In this document: one piece after another, positions 47,157 through 60,199 of the stretch
Position numbering within the stretch: position 1 is the stretch's first letter
Layout of the letters: the number at the start of each line of letters is the position of its first letter
Assembly: GCF_047511655.1 (NCBI RefSeq)
Contig: NC_133391.1
Span: 110,397,384-110,461,383 of the forward strand
Direction of reading: 5' to 3'
Length of the DNA stretch: 64,000 bases
Origin: Castor canadensis
Taxonomy: Eukaryota; Chordata; Mammalia; Rodentia; Castoridae
Notes under the pieces: model-generated
Databases searched by the model: none
What the model saw: the letters and a program-made list of their open reading frames with translations, nothing else
Told to the model about the DNA's origin: nothing
Made by a program: the position numbers and the translations under genes

Positions 47157-50100
47157 CAAAGCAGCACCATCACAGGTGACCAGGTGACTAGGGAATAGAC
47201 TCTTAATTACATGAGGAAACATGGCACACAGCCTCTGTGATGGATGATTACTTGTCATCCACTTATACCAAGACAGTCCTGCAGAACCCATAGCTCAATG
47301 ACCAACTCAACCTCTGGCCATCTGGAATGTAGGTTCAACCTTCACATAAAGCAGAAAACCTATAGTCTAAATAGTCTTGGAATCTGACCATGACTGTATC
47401 CCTGTCTGATTCCCCCAATGACTTCCTCTTCCTTCATGTCCTTGCTCATCCTTTTGCTTTCAGCAAACTTTGTTGAAGACATGATCTTATAGACTTTGGA
47501 CATGAATGAGCAACAAGCTCTTCCCTTTATCTATGATTATACCCAAAATATGGTCAACAGAGCCTTTACTCTTCTATCTTAGAAAATAGTCCTTAGTTGT
47601 TCTCTCCTACTGCCTACCTTTCCATTCAGAGTAGCTCATTAGATCTTTAGCATGTGTGATCCAGATTATGAACAGTGAGGGAAGTCCTGGAGTGATTAAT
47701 GTTTCCCGGACACTCTGGATGAATTTATTCATATACAGTAAATCAAACTGTCTTGCCTGTGTTAAGATGTCATCTTGGAAAGCTTAGAGTAGAAAAAGCT
47801 TAGGAAGCCAAGGGCAAGTTCACCAGCAGAAAATGCTCTATTTGACATGGAAATTCCCTGAGCATTATTCCAGGGCACCACCTTTACTGAATTCAAAGCC
47901 AAAAATGTTTTACTTGGCTCTGTCTCATACAAAACCACAGGCTACAAAGATGATCATTTTGACCTGTTTAATTCAAGCAGCTATTCCTTTACAGAAGAAG
48001 ATTATTATTTCAATGTTTTGGGCTTTTGTAGGTGTAAATTCAAGAAAATGGTCATCAGTCAATTCCTATTTGACATTTTCTTATCATCAAGCCATGGGTC
48101 TTAAGGAATGTCAGTAAATCTTAATTGAGGATTCTCTTGGTGCAAGTCCCTATGATAGGAACCAGGAAGATGAGAAACTGTCTATGGCATGTAAGCAGTC
48201 AAGGAAAGAATTCAGGAAAATGTTGATAATTCTGATCCAAAACTAAAATTTTTAGACTATTGAAGGAAGAAGTGAGACTGGTTAATGTTAAAAATATTCA
48301 TATAAAAATGGCAATTCTGTATCTACAAAGCCAAAATTAAAATGTTAGTTATTCAACTGTTTTGGTCTGTGCAGATAAAAATTCAGGCTTCAGGAAACCA
48401 TTCCAAGTAATGGACCAAAATAAGTAGAAATGGAAAAGCTAAATAAACCAACCCTTATTCTACCTATGTAGCACTTCCCAAATACATACACATTAATTGT
48501 TCTAGTCTTTTCCTCACAAACTTCCCCCCTTTCCCCCAATATTAAAACCTTAGCATTGCTTATGTACATAATTATACCTTTAAGTCATTTTACTTTGTTG
48601 ACCTCCACTAAATGAGAAGTAGAGAGTAATTAAACATAAAAGTCATCTAGACAGGAATTCACATGAAAGTGGCCTTCTGCATCTGCTTGCATTTGCTGTG
48701 AAGACCTTGTATTTGCTTGGCAGCCCATCTGTGTAGGAAAACCCCTGCTAGACACAGTGGAACCTTCCATCACTTCTGGATTGAGTCTCTATCAAAAGGA
48801 CATAACAGAATTGAGAGTGTGGACATGCCAACTCCATGGCCCCTAAGGACTTCTGGTGTGATCTCTTTTTCTAGCCATACTCACTCCCAAATGATCTCAT
48901 CTAGCTCTATTTTCATTAACAAACTATTTCCAAATTTGTGCCTCCAGCCAAGGCCACCCTTAGGGTGTTTGGGGCCAGAATAAATGATTTTTGCCAACTC
49001 CTTGGCTATAAACAATCCAAGTCACCCAAAATCAGCCTGTCAGCACCATTCTGGTGGCCTGATTTCACAAATTCTAATAAGAAAGACTCTGCTGGGCACA
49101 GGATGATCGACTTGGGATGGCCCCATTAATGAGAACACTGCCAACTGTCTCAGATATCACAGGGATATCTTAAAAAGCTAGAGAAGGTGAATCTAAAGCC
49201 TAGTGCCTCTGAGGCATAGAGCCACGCCGGTAGAAGTTTGTCCTGGCTAAGAAGATACTGTCTCTAACTCAAATCTCTACATCAACTTTCAAAGAAAACT
49301 TTGTCAGAAAGCATCCACTTTCCAGCAGACAGTATGCACAAATCCAATCACTGGTACATTAATGTTCAGTCATATATATCTGTATATATGTGTGTAATGT
49401 ATGTCTGTCCTTATCCTCTGTAGCAGGTTAGCACTGGAAAGCTCTGTGATGAAGCCTCCTGATGCTAAGATCACCATTATCATGTCTGGGGGAGACCTTA
49501 TCAAGGGCACTTATCAGCAAATCCATCTAAAAATATAAACTTAGCTGATCTCATTCTGCCCAGAATTGTTCCTGGGAGGAGGAAGGAAAGTCATGAGCTC
49601 AGAAGAAGAATCTAAATTGTGGGAAGAAAAGTTTCTTTCCTCTATGCCCAGAATGGGGACACAGCTAATGTTTTTCCAAACCTAATGGGAAAATTGGCCT
49701 CAATTAGAGAAAAGTATTCAAAGGAACACAAAGTTGAAGATAAGTTTGCTTTATCCACTTTCCTCCTTTCCCCAAGTATACCCCACATGCCAGGAAAGCA
49801 ACTGGTAGGAAGGATTCAGTCGATAACCACACCATAGACCTCTAGGAGCCATGTCCAAAAGTTAAGAGGGTCACTTCAGGGGAAAAAAATAGGGCATTTC
49901 AAGATGTGATGCTTGCCCTGTGACTGGCATTGAGTTTTTCTAGAAGTCTTTGAGCTGTTAGAAACTGCTAAAGAATAAAGCATCTGACACAGTCAAAAGA
50001 ATGTCATCTATGCATGTTCAGGTAAAATCTAAACTGAAAAATTGTTTGAATAAACATTGTGACCCTTTTATAATTTTCAACACCATATTCCCCCTTCTGT

Positions 50101-51295
50101 TTGCTGGACAAGCAGGGCCCCTTTTGTTTTGGTTGATAAACTATGACCTTTTCCAAATGTAGGTTACCACTTTTCCCTCTCTAATGGCTTTTTAAAGTTT
50201 GCCAACTTGTGACTTCAGATCTAGTTTATATACCCCTGTTAAATGTCACAAGTTTACCTTCCCTAAATAGCACAATATCCTTCTACTTCTGCTGATCACA
50301 AAACCAACTTGCAGTGGAGGAGTACTCTTAGGCTGTATTCATGTAAAAGAGAGCCTGTGATAAGATGTATGGTGAACACTGAGAGTATCTTCAAACTAAC
50401 TTCCTCCTATGTATAGATGTTCAGAAAATAACAAATGCCATGCTTCAAAATGCTGACTCTAGGAAATGTTTTCCCCAAAAAATTTCAGTGGTGTTTTACT
50501 GAAGTCCAGCAAATATGCATTTAAAATGTTAACTCACCTTGTACTCCTGCCATGGATGTATCACAGGCAGAACTTCCTCTGAATAGACTTACAACCAACC
50601 TACATGACAAGTGATAAGAACTGAACCCACTTCCACTGCTTATGTTGCACATCTACCCTGTTCATTGATTTTTATATCAGCCACAGAAAGGGATCTGCCA
50701 ATAGGCCCAGGTTATATTTGCCCAACAGTTCTTTGTCCTTTATAGAATTCTGACCTTCAGTATATCCTAATCCACATTATACTCCAAAAAGTGCCTACCT
50801 TTCATACCTTCCCTGTCTTTCCAGTTAAAGGAAACATATTCAGCAAATCATCACAGTATGTACAGAATTGTGACCTCCTCATTTATTTCTCAACCACAAT
50901 GAGACATTTGATTGATCCATTCTTTGAGGAATAGGAGACAATATCAAATTAAATGTTTGACTGACACCTTGGGGCATGGGCTTATAAACAAGCATCAATA
51001 GTTTTGTACAGTAAATTAAGATAGGCAGAAAAAAAAAACTTTCCCAATTCCCCTCCAAATATCCTTGAAAGGCATGTATAATGTTATATTGAAATTCTCA
51101 CTTCTTAAAAGGAGGAAAACATTGAGAGACTACTGTAGTTTACCAAGAATTCAGGACTCAGAATGAAAAAGGACTAAGCTCTTTGGAAATAATCTCAGAG
51201 AGGTGGAAGAAAGTTGTAGATTCTGATTACAGTGCAGAAAGAAATCAAGTTCCTTATTTGTGTGGGGGGAAATGCCTATAACCATCTTGCTTTCT
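47157..51295. other. Mostly unassigned DNA
   Basis: No gene recognised. Around 48840-48960 the text 'tcactcccaaatgatctc' and 'caaatttgtgcctccag' is L2-like. A TA/TG-rich microsatellite scrap lies at 49372-49410. Confidence 0.4.
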
Positions 51296-51299
51296 GTTT

Positions 51300-51770
51300 T
51301 GTGAATCTAACCAACTAAGCCTTTTCTTTCATGAAGGTATCTCACAACTTTATCCTTAAAAATTGTTTGCAGCAAAGTACTTCAAAACCTTTCTCTGGTC
51401 AAAAACTTCTCTACACTGCTGCCATCCCCCTCCTCAAATCCTGCACCATCTCCACTCCTCAACTCTTACCCTATCTTCCCTTCACAATGGATCATTTGCA
51501 GTTTCCAGAATTCTCCATTCTCACTAATACTGCCATGACTCTGCTTATACTCTCCCTTCCATCTGAAGCACTCTGTTTGCTTAGGTATGTCTGCTGGATA
51601 AGCTCATTCAACCCCCAAGGCTGACTCATTCTTCCCCAGGAAGCATTCCCATAGCTCACCAATCTTTGCTGGACTCCCCTCATCTCTGATCTTGCAGCAG
51701 TGTTTCATGCTTGCATTGTAAACCTTATTACACTCTGCTATAATTTTCTACTTGAGGAAAATGAAATCAT
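51300..51770 (+). repeat. L2-like 3' relic
   Basis: Pyrimidine-rich text with 'catctgaagcactctg', 'tccccaggaagcattccca', 'ctggactcccctcatctctg' and 'ttacactctgctataattt', the order of an L2 3' end. Confidence 0.65.
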
Positions 51771-52990
51771 GTATAACTTTTGAAGCAGAATTATATAAAA
51801 GGAAATGCTATATAAAAGTATGAAAGAATATTAAAATTTAATAACTATAAACAAAAGATTCTGTAAAAACCCTTTTGTTTCCCCTAGGAGCCCATGAACT
51901 TTTATTCACTCTTTTCCCCTGTGGTCTCATGAAAGACCTCTGGGTACTCTCCATGTCTGGGAGCTAAGACATCAACTAAAATTACCTCTGCTCACAGCTC
52001 ATTGGCCACACCCAGCAGCAAAAGAGGTGGGAAACATAGTCTCTTATTATATGACTGCATTCCAAGGTATGCTCAGGAATTCTCAAACTAAAAGGTGAAG
52101 AGAAGGAAAGAAGGGATTCTAAAGGACAACTAACTGTAAGTAACTTAAATATTGAGAAAACAATAATTGATATAGAGAACAAATACAGAAATTTACAAAT
52201 ATAGAATTCCAGAAGTTTTTGAACAAAACTTGTAATCATATAATATAGGAAGAACTAGAAAATTCTTGGAGAAATGAAGGAAGAGAGTAAAATCAGAACT
52301 TGATTACATTAAATATGTTCCTATTTTATAGGAGCTGATAACTTATCTCTCAAATTTAAAACATGAGTGTTAGACATAACAGCCCCTGAGCTTTTTAACC
52401 TCTGGGCTATAAATTAGAAGATACACATCTGCTCTGCTTGTGAAACTCCTCTTGGCAGACAGCAGAAGAGCTCAGCATACACAAAGTGGTTTCCTGAGAT
52501 TTAACATAGCAAAAGTAAAGATTGCAACAGGACTACGTATTCTGCCAAAACTTCATGAATGCACTCATTTCCCCAATGGCTTCTGTACTTGCTCGGTTTC
52601 AGAACAGCATGATCCCAAAAGAAGCAACTTATTATTTAAAAGTAAACATTGAGGATCACATAGAAACATATTTTGCAATAACTGACTTAAACTTTGGTTT
52701 CCAAAGTACCTGGGCATTTGGGTTTTCTTCTTACCAGTGCATATCATATTCATGTCAAAAGCATTTTCTTTGACTTACTGACATGATTCTGAATTGGTCA
52801 GTCATTGTCTTACAGGAACGTGAAGCAGGACATCACTAGGAACTCTGCTCATCTTGCCTTTCAGGAATCATTTTAAAGAGAAAGGCTGCTATGACAATAA
52901 TCAACTGTAAGACACACTGAGAGATTCTGAACTCCTGGTTGGAAAGGCTGTGTTAATTTGTTGAGGTGAAAACAAAAATGGTTTGACATG
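51771..52990. other. Unassigned intergenic DNA
   Basis: No gene supported. Two overlapping plus-strand frames (52440-52652 and 52522-52773) are shadows of one another, with no domain; the text before them, 'gctctgcttgtgaaactcc', is not a clear splice site. Confidence 0.4.
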
Positions 52991-52999
52991 ATGAAATAG

Positions 53000-53212
53000 A
53001 AGTATGGCGCAAATACTGTGAATACATGTATATAAATGGAAAAATAATACCTGTTGAAACTATTCCAGGAAAGGGGGTAGAGGGAATAAAGGAGAATGAT
53101 GGAAGGGGATGAATTCAAGTATGATCTACTTGATATATTGTTAGAACTTTTGTAAATGCCACAATGTACCCCCACCCAGTACTGCAATAATTTAAAAAAA
53201 AAAAAAAAAAGG
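53000..53212 (+). repeat. L1-like 3' end with poly-A tail
   Basis: 'gaaactattccaggaaaggg', 'ggaataaaggagaatgatgg' and 'ccacaatgtacccccaccca' are followed by a 19-base A run (about 53193-53211). The same family, minus strand, lies at 20075-20430. The tail is long and pure, so this is a rather young insertion. Confidence 0.75.
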
Positions 53213-54210
53213 ATGAGATAAAATGTCAGCCAGATATTGGGAAAAAAGAAATTTTAATAAAAAGAACAGGAAAGGAAGACAGAGGTAGATACTAAGAGAG
53301 AGATAAACAGACATGCATTTTTATGGAAGATTAGATATGGGAAAAGGAAAGTAATCTTCTTAAGAGGCTTGAAACCCAGGACCTCATCCTACTGTTTGTC
53401 AATGGAAAGTCATAGTAGTAACTTTACAAAACAAATCATAATACTGTTTAAACTAGTATGTTGTAACTAAATAATCATAAAATCATTCTATAAAACATAC
53501 TTTTAAATATGTACCTGATTTTATACAAAGGTAAAGAAAATACCTAGAGATCAAAAGTGAAGGGGAAAGTACCACCCAGAGCAGTGATCCTTGGGATGAT
53601 TTGCAGCCCCAGGAATGCAAAAGACTTAAGTTCTAATACCTGTATAGAGATGGAAAATAGGGAGGTGGAATTAAGACCTTCACATAAAAGTGTAAGATCT
53701 TTAACTTCACTGAAAGGATATTTTAGAAAAAAAATTTTTTTACTGGCTTAAGGAAGTAACAAGCTAGTTTTTCTACTTTGGCCCAGGACCTGGGTAGGTG
53801 AAATAATCTTCCCTGAAAATGTGTAGCCATTGGCATGTCACACTTGGGTTTAAGGTTCAAACTTGGTTAATGCCTGGTCTAGAATCCCCCAAGTGAGTAA
53901 AAACACATAAATAGTTACTTCTGGGGTACCTGGCACAAACAGACACAAAACCTCTCCTACACACCTACTTCCAACATGTGCCAGGCAAGTTGTCAAGCAA
54001 ATCCCTATGGTTTGTTATGATCCAAAATTATAAAACAGTTAGGGAAACAATTCAGAACAAATCACAGAAGCAGATACTACGAAGAATAATTTTTCTAATT
54101 CCAAGATCTCTAGATCACAAAAGTATCAGAATGAAATTAATGTTTAAAAGGCTGAAAAGAGAAATTACAAGCACAAAAAAATATACAAAACATTATCTAA
54201 GAAGAGTAGG
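53213..54210. other. Unassigned intergenic DNA
   Basis: No gene or repeat recognised. Confidence 0.35.
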
Positions 54211-54213
54211 TAT

Positions 54214-54790
54214 GTGTTAGTCAGTTTTTTGTCACTGTGACAAAATACCTGAGAAAATCAATTTAAAAGAAAATTTAGAAGAAATTAAAATTTAAAAGAA
54301 AATTTATTTTGGCTTATGGTCTCAGAGGTTTCAGTCTAGCAAGATCACTTTGGGACTTTAGCAAGGCAGAGCATCATGGCGGGCAGCCCATGGGGGAGTA
54401 GACTATTCACCTCATGACAACTGAGGGTGGAGTGAGAGACAGACAGACATACAGAAAGAAAGAAAAGAAGAAGAAGGATTATCATTTCTCGGCCTTTGGT
54501 AAGATGAAGTGAAGAAGGAGGAGGAAGAGATGACAGGAGAAGATACACCCTTCAAGGGCATACCTCCCAGTGACCCACCTCCTTCAACTAAGCACCAACT
54601 CCCCAAAGGTTCTACCACCTCCCAATAACCCAATAAGCTATGAATTCATCAATGGATTAATTCACTGAAGAGATTAAAGCCCTCATGATCCAGCACCTTC
54701 CAAAGTTCCCACGTCTGAATACAGCTACATTTGGACAAAGCCTTCAGCATATGAGACTTTACGGGACATTTCCTAACCAAACTATAACAA
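54214..54790 (-). repeat. MaLR LTR, minus strand
   Basis: Opens 'gttagtcagttttttgtca' with 'tgacaaaatacctgaga' and ends 'ttcctaaccaaactataaca', the reverse-complement ends of a MaLR LTR. It is longer than usual because of short internal duplications ('aatttaaaagaaaattta' twice, 54260-54310) and a GA-rich tract (54440-54480). Confidence 0.7.
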
Positions 54791-55762
54791 GGAAGAGTTT
54801 TTAAGGGAAAACAATCCTTCTAGGGATTGAAAGTAAAGGCACTGGAATTAAAAGCTCAATTATTGGCTCAAGCTAAAAGTCATATGCAAAGAATTAGTGA
54901 ATGAGAAAAGCTATAAGGAAATAATCTAAAATATAGTACAGAGAGATACAGAAATAGAAAATGTGGAAGAGTCATTAAGAATCATGAAAGAAAGAACAAG
55001 AAGGTGAAGGCCCAATTAGCCAACTTTAGAAAGAGAATTAATGGAGAGACAATATTTGAAATAATATCTGAATATTTTGCAGAATTTTTCAGAATTGATC
55101 AGAAATATGATCCTTGGATACAGAATATAAGGAGTTCAAAGCATAATAAATAAAATGTCCAAATCTTGATTCATTTTAGTGAAACTAAAATACATTCATA
55201 TGGTGAAACCAGAGATATAGCTATCTTAAAGTAGTTAGGAAAAGTACATTACCTATGAAAAAGAAAGAAAAAAGGAAGGGAGGGATTAAGAGCCAGAAAA
55301 AAAGACAGACTAAAGGCAAACTACTTATAATGAATTAAAACCCTGAAGACATGGAATAATTTTCAGAGCATTTCATTTTGAGGCAAACCTCTAACAATTC
55401 TGATGGGGTAAATTTTCTGAAATATTTTAAAAAATCAATAGTTTACAACTGAGCATGTAATTGTGGGGTTGACAGTTACTTTCTCTCAGAACCTTCACTA
55501 TAGGAAAAAAAAGGAAGGAATTAGATATCAGGAAAATGGCAAACATAAAGGTATGCTTAAATCCCTATATAAAATAGCAGTAATGATAATGATTACTATA
55601 GATGGTTGTAGTAATTGATTTTATGTGTCAAATTGGCTGAGCTGTGGTGTTCATATATTTTGTCAAACTTCGTTGGTAGTTCTGAAAGGGTATGTTTTGG
55701 ATGGGATGAACATTTGAAGCAAATTGCCCTTCATAACGTTAGTGTGCCTTATCCAATCACTT

Positions 55763-56148
55763 TGTGTTGGTCAGCTTTGCCTCACTAAAACAAAATACTT
55801 GAGATGATCAACTAATAAGGAGGAAAGATATATTTTGGCTTATGGTTTTCGACATTTCAGTTCATGGTTTCTTAGCCCTATTGCATTTGGGCCTGCAGAA
55901 AGGCAGCACATCATGACAGGGTGACAGAAGACGGAACTGTTCAGCTCGTGGAGACCAGGAAGTGAAAGAGAAGAAAGGAGGAAACAGCATTCCTACATCC
56001 TCTTCAAGAGCACACACCCAAGGAGCTAATTTCTTTCCACTAAGCTTCACCTCCTAAACTTTTCAGCACTTCCCAATAGCACCACAGCCTGGGGACTGTC
56101 TTCAACACATGGGCCTTTGGGGGACATTGAAGATCCAAACTATAGCAT
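55763..56148 (-). repeat. MaLR LTR, minus strand
   Basis: Starts 'tgttggtcagctttgcctca' and ends 'gatccaaactatagca'. It also has 'ttttggcttatggttttc', 'cagcacatcatgacagg' and 'tcacctcctaaacttttcag', paralleling the LTR at 54214-54790. Confidence 0.8.
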
Positions 56149-56274
56149 AACTGAAATTTTAAGGAAAATACTGACATTCCCCCAGAAGACATTCTGCTGG
56201 CAGAGGCCCTTCATCTTCAAACTGCAGCTCTACATATTCTGGGCTTTTAGATTCCACAATTTCATAAAAATCTC

Positions 56275-56345
56275 TCTCTCCTTTCTCCTCTCTCCTCTCT
56301 CTCCTCTCTTCTCTTTTTCTCTCTCTCTCTCCATCCCTCTCTACC
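56275..56345. repeat. CT-rich microsatellite
   Basis: Alternating 'ctct' and 'tcct' units, imperfect. Confidence 0.85.
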
Positions 56346-57827
56346 TCCCTACACACATACATCCTCACATTCTTTTGGTTCTGTTTCTCTCAAGAACTCC
56401 AAATAGCACAGTAGTAGAAAAAGAAAATGACACTAAAATACTAGACAAAAAATGACATACAATAAGAAGGAATTAAACTTATAGGGCTGGTATAAAATTT
56501 ATGAGAAGTATAAGTATATTAAGCAGATTTAGATTTTATCTTATCAATACATGTTAAATTTTTAATTTAAGCATTAAAAGAATAGGCAGAAAGTATAACT
56601 TCTAAACTAGAAAACAATCAAGAAAAGTCAAGAAATACAATGGATGACAGGAAGGAATAAAAATGGGAAATAAAAATAAATCATAATCTATCAGTAATAA
56701 ATGGACTATGAGCATTAAAGAGGATTGCTAGGTTAGATTGAAAGACTAAAACTGTCCTCTATTCTCCTTAGAATACTGTAGACACATTTGAAACATCAGA
56801 ACAAAGAAATGTTGAAATTCAAAGGATGAAGAAAGATATGTTGAACAAATACAAATCAAAAGAAAACTGGTATAGCTATATTGATACCAAAATAAATGGA
56901 GTTTAAAAGCCAGCTCAGTTAAGGATAAAGGTGGTTATTGCACATTATGATGAAAGGCTCAGTATACCTGGGAGATACGACATTTCTGAATTACATCCAC
57001 AGTAACAAGATCTCGGACCATATGAAGCAGTGAGACTCAGAGACCATACCAATGTCTTGTATAGGCTTTGACACATTCCAGCAATAGGTTCTTCTGGAAG
57101 AAAAATTTGTCTGGCTATAAGAAGACAATATAGTCAGCTATATAACCAAAAAGTTTAAGATGGGAACCATAGAGCTTCACAAATAATGGCCCAATATTTG
57201 CAGCAAAGCAAGCATCAGCTGGCTCCATGGAGAAGCAAACTTTTGTTTTTATTAGCGCTCTGAGGCAGGAGTTAGAAACTTGGAATATAAAGGCCTCCCA
57301 TCTCCCCAGTCTCTCACTTCCACCCTGGCAGTAAGTGAGAACAAAGATAGGTCCTATTTCCTTCAGCTTGGGTCTCAAGATGGTCCCATAGCACACCTAG
57401 CTCATTTATGGAATGTGGTCTCCACCCAGGAAGGCTTTGTATCAGTACTTTTTTTATGTTTCAGTATCACTTTAATTACAGTATTCACACATATCTCTTT
57501 TTATACTGAAAAAAGAAATCCACCCAATCGTCTTGTCTCTGGAAAGTTCTATTTCCAACCATCATTGAAATCAGGACCCCTGCTCACCCCTCTGGAGAAA
57601 CAGAAAAGGACCTGGGCCACCACCAGAAGAAGACTGTTGTCCTTGAGAGGGGTCCTGGGGCTCTGACTAAAAGGGGATGCAGAGCAGTAATGGGATTCAG
57701 AATGGGGGTAGAAGATACAGAAAGGAGTCTGCTGGAGAACTGAGGCCACAGCTCAACCCAGGAGTCAGAGGCAGGAGAAAGAAGCCATGGAAATTCCTCA
57801 GATCACAAATTAAGAGACTTAACTTAT

Positions 57828-57902
57828 GGGCTGGAGATATAGCTCAGTGGTTTAGTGTTTGCCTTGCATACATGAGGGCCTGAGTTCCATCCCCAGTACC
57901 AT

Positions 57903-57940
<38 letters not shown>
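57828..57940 (+). repeat. ID-type SINE with AG microsatellite tail
   Basis: 'ggctggagatatagctcagt', then 'gccttgcatacatgaggg', then 'gagttccatccccagtacc', a well-kept ID element that ends in an AG run (57909-57942). Flanks 'gagacttaactta' (57813-57825) and 'gagactcagctta' (57939-57951) are probably a worn target duplication. It sits in the CD34 retrocopy's 3' UTR, so it is younger than that copy. Confidence 0.88.
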
Positions 57941-57944
<4 letters not shown>

Positions 57945-58441
57945 CAGCTTAAAGATCTGGTCCCATGATCCCATCCACTTGGACCCAAAGAGAGTCTCTA
58001 TGTGCCTCCTCAGAGACCAGAACTGAATTACTTGTTCTAAAATGTGGAGCCCAGTTCCAGGTTCCAGACAGAAACCTGTGCTGGCATCAGTACAATGGGG
58101 TAGGTGGAGAAGGGGACAGAACATACAGAGCTCAAAGTAACTGGAGAGCAAGTGGGGAGCTGGTGACCAAATCCACAGGAGGGATAGGGATGCGGTTTAG
58201 GACAAGAGATTTTTCTGGCTATATCATTGGAAGGAAGCAAACACAAGGAGTTACCTTCACTTCCCTAAAATAGAGAAAGAAAATACAAGGAAGAAACAGT
58301 AAAAACCAAAAAAAGAGAAGCCCATCCTTTCCCTCTAGAGACTCCTATAGTAGGGCCAAGAGGAGGGAAGGGTCTGAGTGCAAATGCTATAAGGCCATCA
58401 ACTTCTCTGGGCCTCTCCCTGGACCTCAACTTCTCCCCTCA

Positions 58442-58443
<2 letters not shown>

Positions 58444-58486
<43 letters not shown>
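58444..58486. repeat. CA microsatellite
   Basis: About 20 'ca' units inside the retrocopy's 3' UTR. Confidence 0.97.
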
Positions 58487-58489
<3 letters not shown>

Positions 58490-59822
58490 CCCTTTATCCA
58501 AAGAATTCAGAGCCTGGGTTCAGGGAGCTGAATGCATAAAGGACAAGAGTTTACCTGTTTTCCCCACAGGTAGAGGTCCTAGGAATCACCTCTGAGATGT
58601 GTACAGTGAGAAAAGGTAGGGCAGGAGGATATTACCTCTAGTGCAGAGGCAGCACATAATCAGAGGCAGGGAGATGCCAATTTTCTGGACACCACCCAGT
58701 CTTGCCCCACCCAACCAAGTCGCAATTCTGTATCAGCCGCCACGTTTGCTTGCTGAATGGCCATTTCTGGATGTGGCCTGACTGGTGACTGTCAGGTCTC
58801 CTGAGCCCCTCAACTCACATTGGCCTTTCCCTGAGCCTCAGGAGAGGCCCCAGGTCTTGAGTTATTTAGCCCTGGCCTCCAGCATTCTCCAAGTAATAAG
58901 GGTCTTCACAGCTCCTGTGGGGCTCCAACTACACAGTTCACCAGGAAATAGCCTGTCATGCCGAAGACAACCAGGATACCCAAGATGACCAGTGTAATCA
59001 GGATCTTTTGAGAGGAGCTCTGGCTGCTCCTAACATCTTGTTCTGTGAAATCTTGGATTCCCAGATTTCTCAGGTCAGACTGGTGCTTTTCCATAAGTTG
59101 GCGTATGCCAGAAAGTTCTGTTCTGTTGGCAAAGACCAACAGCAGGCACTGAGGTTTAACCTCAGACTGGGCGAGGAGCAAGGAGCACATGCAAGTCCCA
59201 GCCTCAATGTCAGTTTTCTCCTTCCCACAAAGGATTTGGATCAGGTCCTCTCCTTTGTCCTTCTTAAAATCCTCACAGCTGGAGGTCTCATTTAGCTCCT
59301 GGCAAATGCCCTGAGTCAGCCTTGCTTCTTTGACTCCTGAGCATTTGATTTCTACCTTGATGGTACTTGGGACAGGAGAAGATGGTGTATAGGGTTCAGT
59401 GGGTGATGTCGTCACCAGGGTGGGGCTATTGGTTGAGTAATTTGAAACATTTACAGGTGGCATGCTGGGCTTCAAGGTCATCTCTGAAGTTGATTGTTGA
59501 CTAGGATGGACACTATGAAGGCCAAAGAGGTCTGTAACTGGACAGATGTGTTTGTGGCCACAGTGGTTGGAGGGATTCCAGAAGTAGATGTGAAGTTGAC
59601 CATAGTCTCTGAGATGGCTACTGTGGTCTCATTCCTGTCCTGAGAGACAGGGTTGGGTCTTATACTTTCAGGGGTATTGGTGTTGTGGTTTCCTCATTAG
59701 ATACATTTGTGGAAACTGTTGAAAATATTCCCAGGGTGAATAATTTTGTGGTAATAGCAATCAAGCTGTCCATATTTGTGAACCAAGAGGGCCACAAACT
59801 CAGCAAGCAGAGCATGGTCCTT

Positions 59823-60195
59823 AACACAGAATGTAATAATAATGGTTTGTGAAAGTCCCACATTCATTACAAAAGAAACTTCTTGGTTCCTTTCTTTAGT
59901 TAAAAATATACAACTTGACTTCAGAGGTAGCTAAAAGCCTAGACCTGGTTATCAAGTGGTCCTTAGTTCAAACTCTAACTACAACAAATAGGCTATATGA
60001 AACTTGGACTGAAATGTTGTATGTCTCTGTTTCTACATTTATTGAAAATAAAATTGTATGTTCAGTCTAAAACACTGAGGACTGCATTTGTCATAAAGCA
60101 ATCATGGAGAACTATGTATACCAAAAATGATGATGACAGTTTAATGAGTTTCAACCTCATTTAGACACCCTTTTCCCATAACAGCCAAGTTGTGG
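59823..60195. other. Unassigned flank of the retrocopy
   Basis: No gene recognised. It lies 5' of the truncated CD34 copy and shows no CD34 similarity, so it marks the insertion border. Confidence 0.5.
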
Positions 60196-60199
60196 GGTC

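Larger units (their letters stand above)
54800..57230 (+). repeat. Old L1 (ORF1 to inter-ORF region), plus strand
   Basis: 'gaaatatgatccttggatac', 'gaattaaaaccctgaagaca', 'aaagtataacttctaaacta', 'ccaaaataaatggagttt' and 'cagctcagttaaggataaag' follow the order of old L1M elements from late ORF1 into the start of ORF2. A MaLR LTR (55763-56148) interrupts it. The right end, next to the CD34 retrocopy, is approximate. Confidence 0.6.
57240..59822 (-). pseudogene. Processed pseudogene of CD34
   Basis: An intronless copy of the mRNA for CD34, a type I sialomucin of haematopoietic progenitors and endothelium. It begins in the signal peptide (phrase 'LCLLSLWPS', about 59814), so it is 5'-truncated. 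The mucin region follows in two frames, with shifts near 59660 and near 59490. The longest piece (58906-59481, 191 codons) has '[20 protein letters not shown]', the stalk '[20 protein letters not shown]', '[19 protein letters not shown]' and a transmembrane segment. A further shift just after the membrane anchor (about 58906) breaks the tail. 'EDPYY' is still readable near 58900, and the C-terminal DTEL lies at 58723-58734, where the following stop is changed to CGA (58720-58722). About 1.4 kb of CD34-like 3' UTR follows, with AATAAA on the minus strand at 57248-57253. The cause is L1-mediated retroposition; the copy is dead and the true locus is elsewhere. Whether the A-rich end at 57239-57250 is its tail is uncertain. 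Confidence 0.93.

Noticed and set aside
57280..57666. 128-codon plus-strand open frame
   Set aside because: It is antisense to the CD34 retrocopy's 3' UTR and has no domain.
59008..59295. 95-codon plus-strand open frame
   Set aside because: Shadow of the CD34 pseudogene on the opposite strand.
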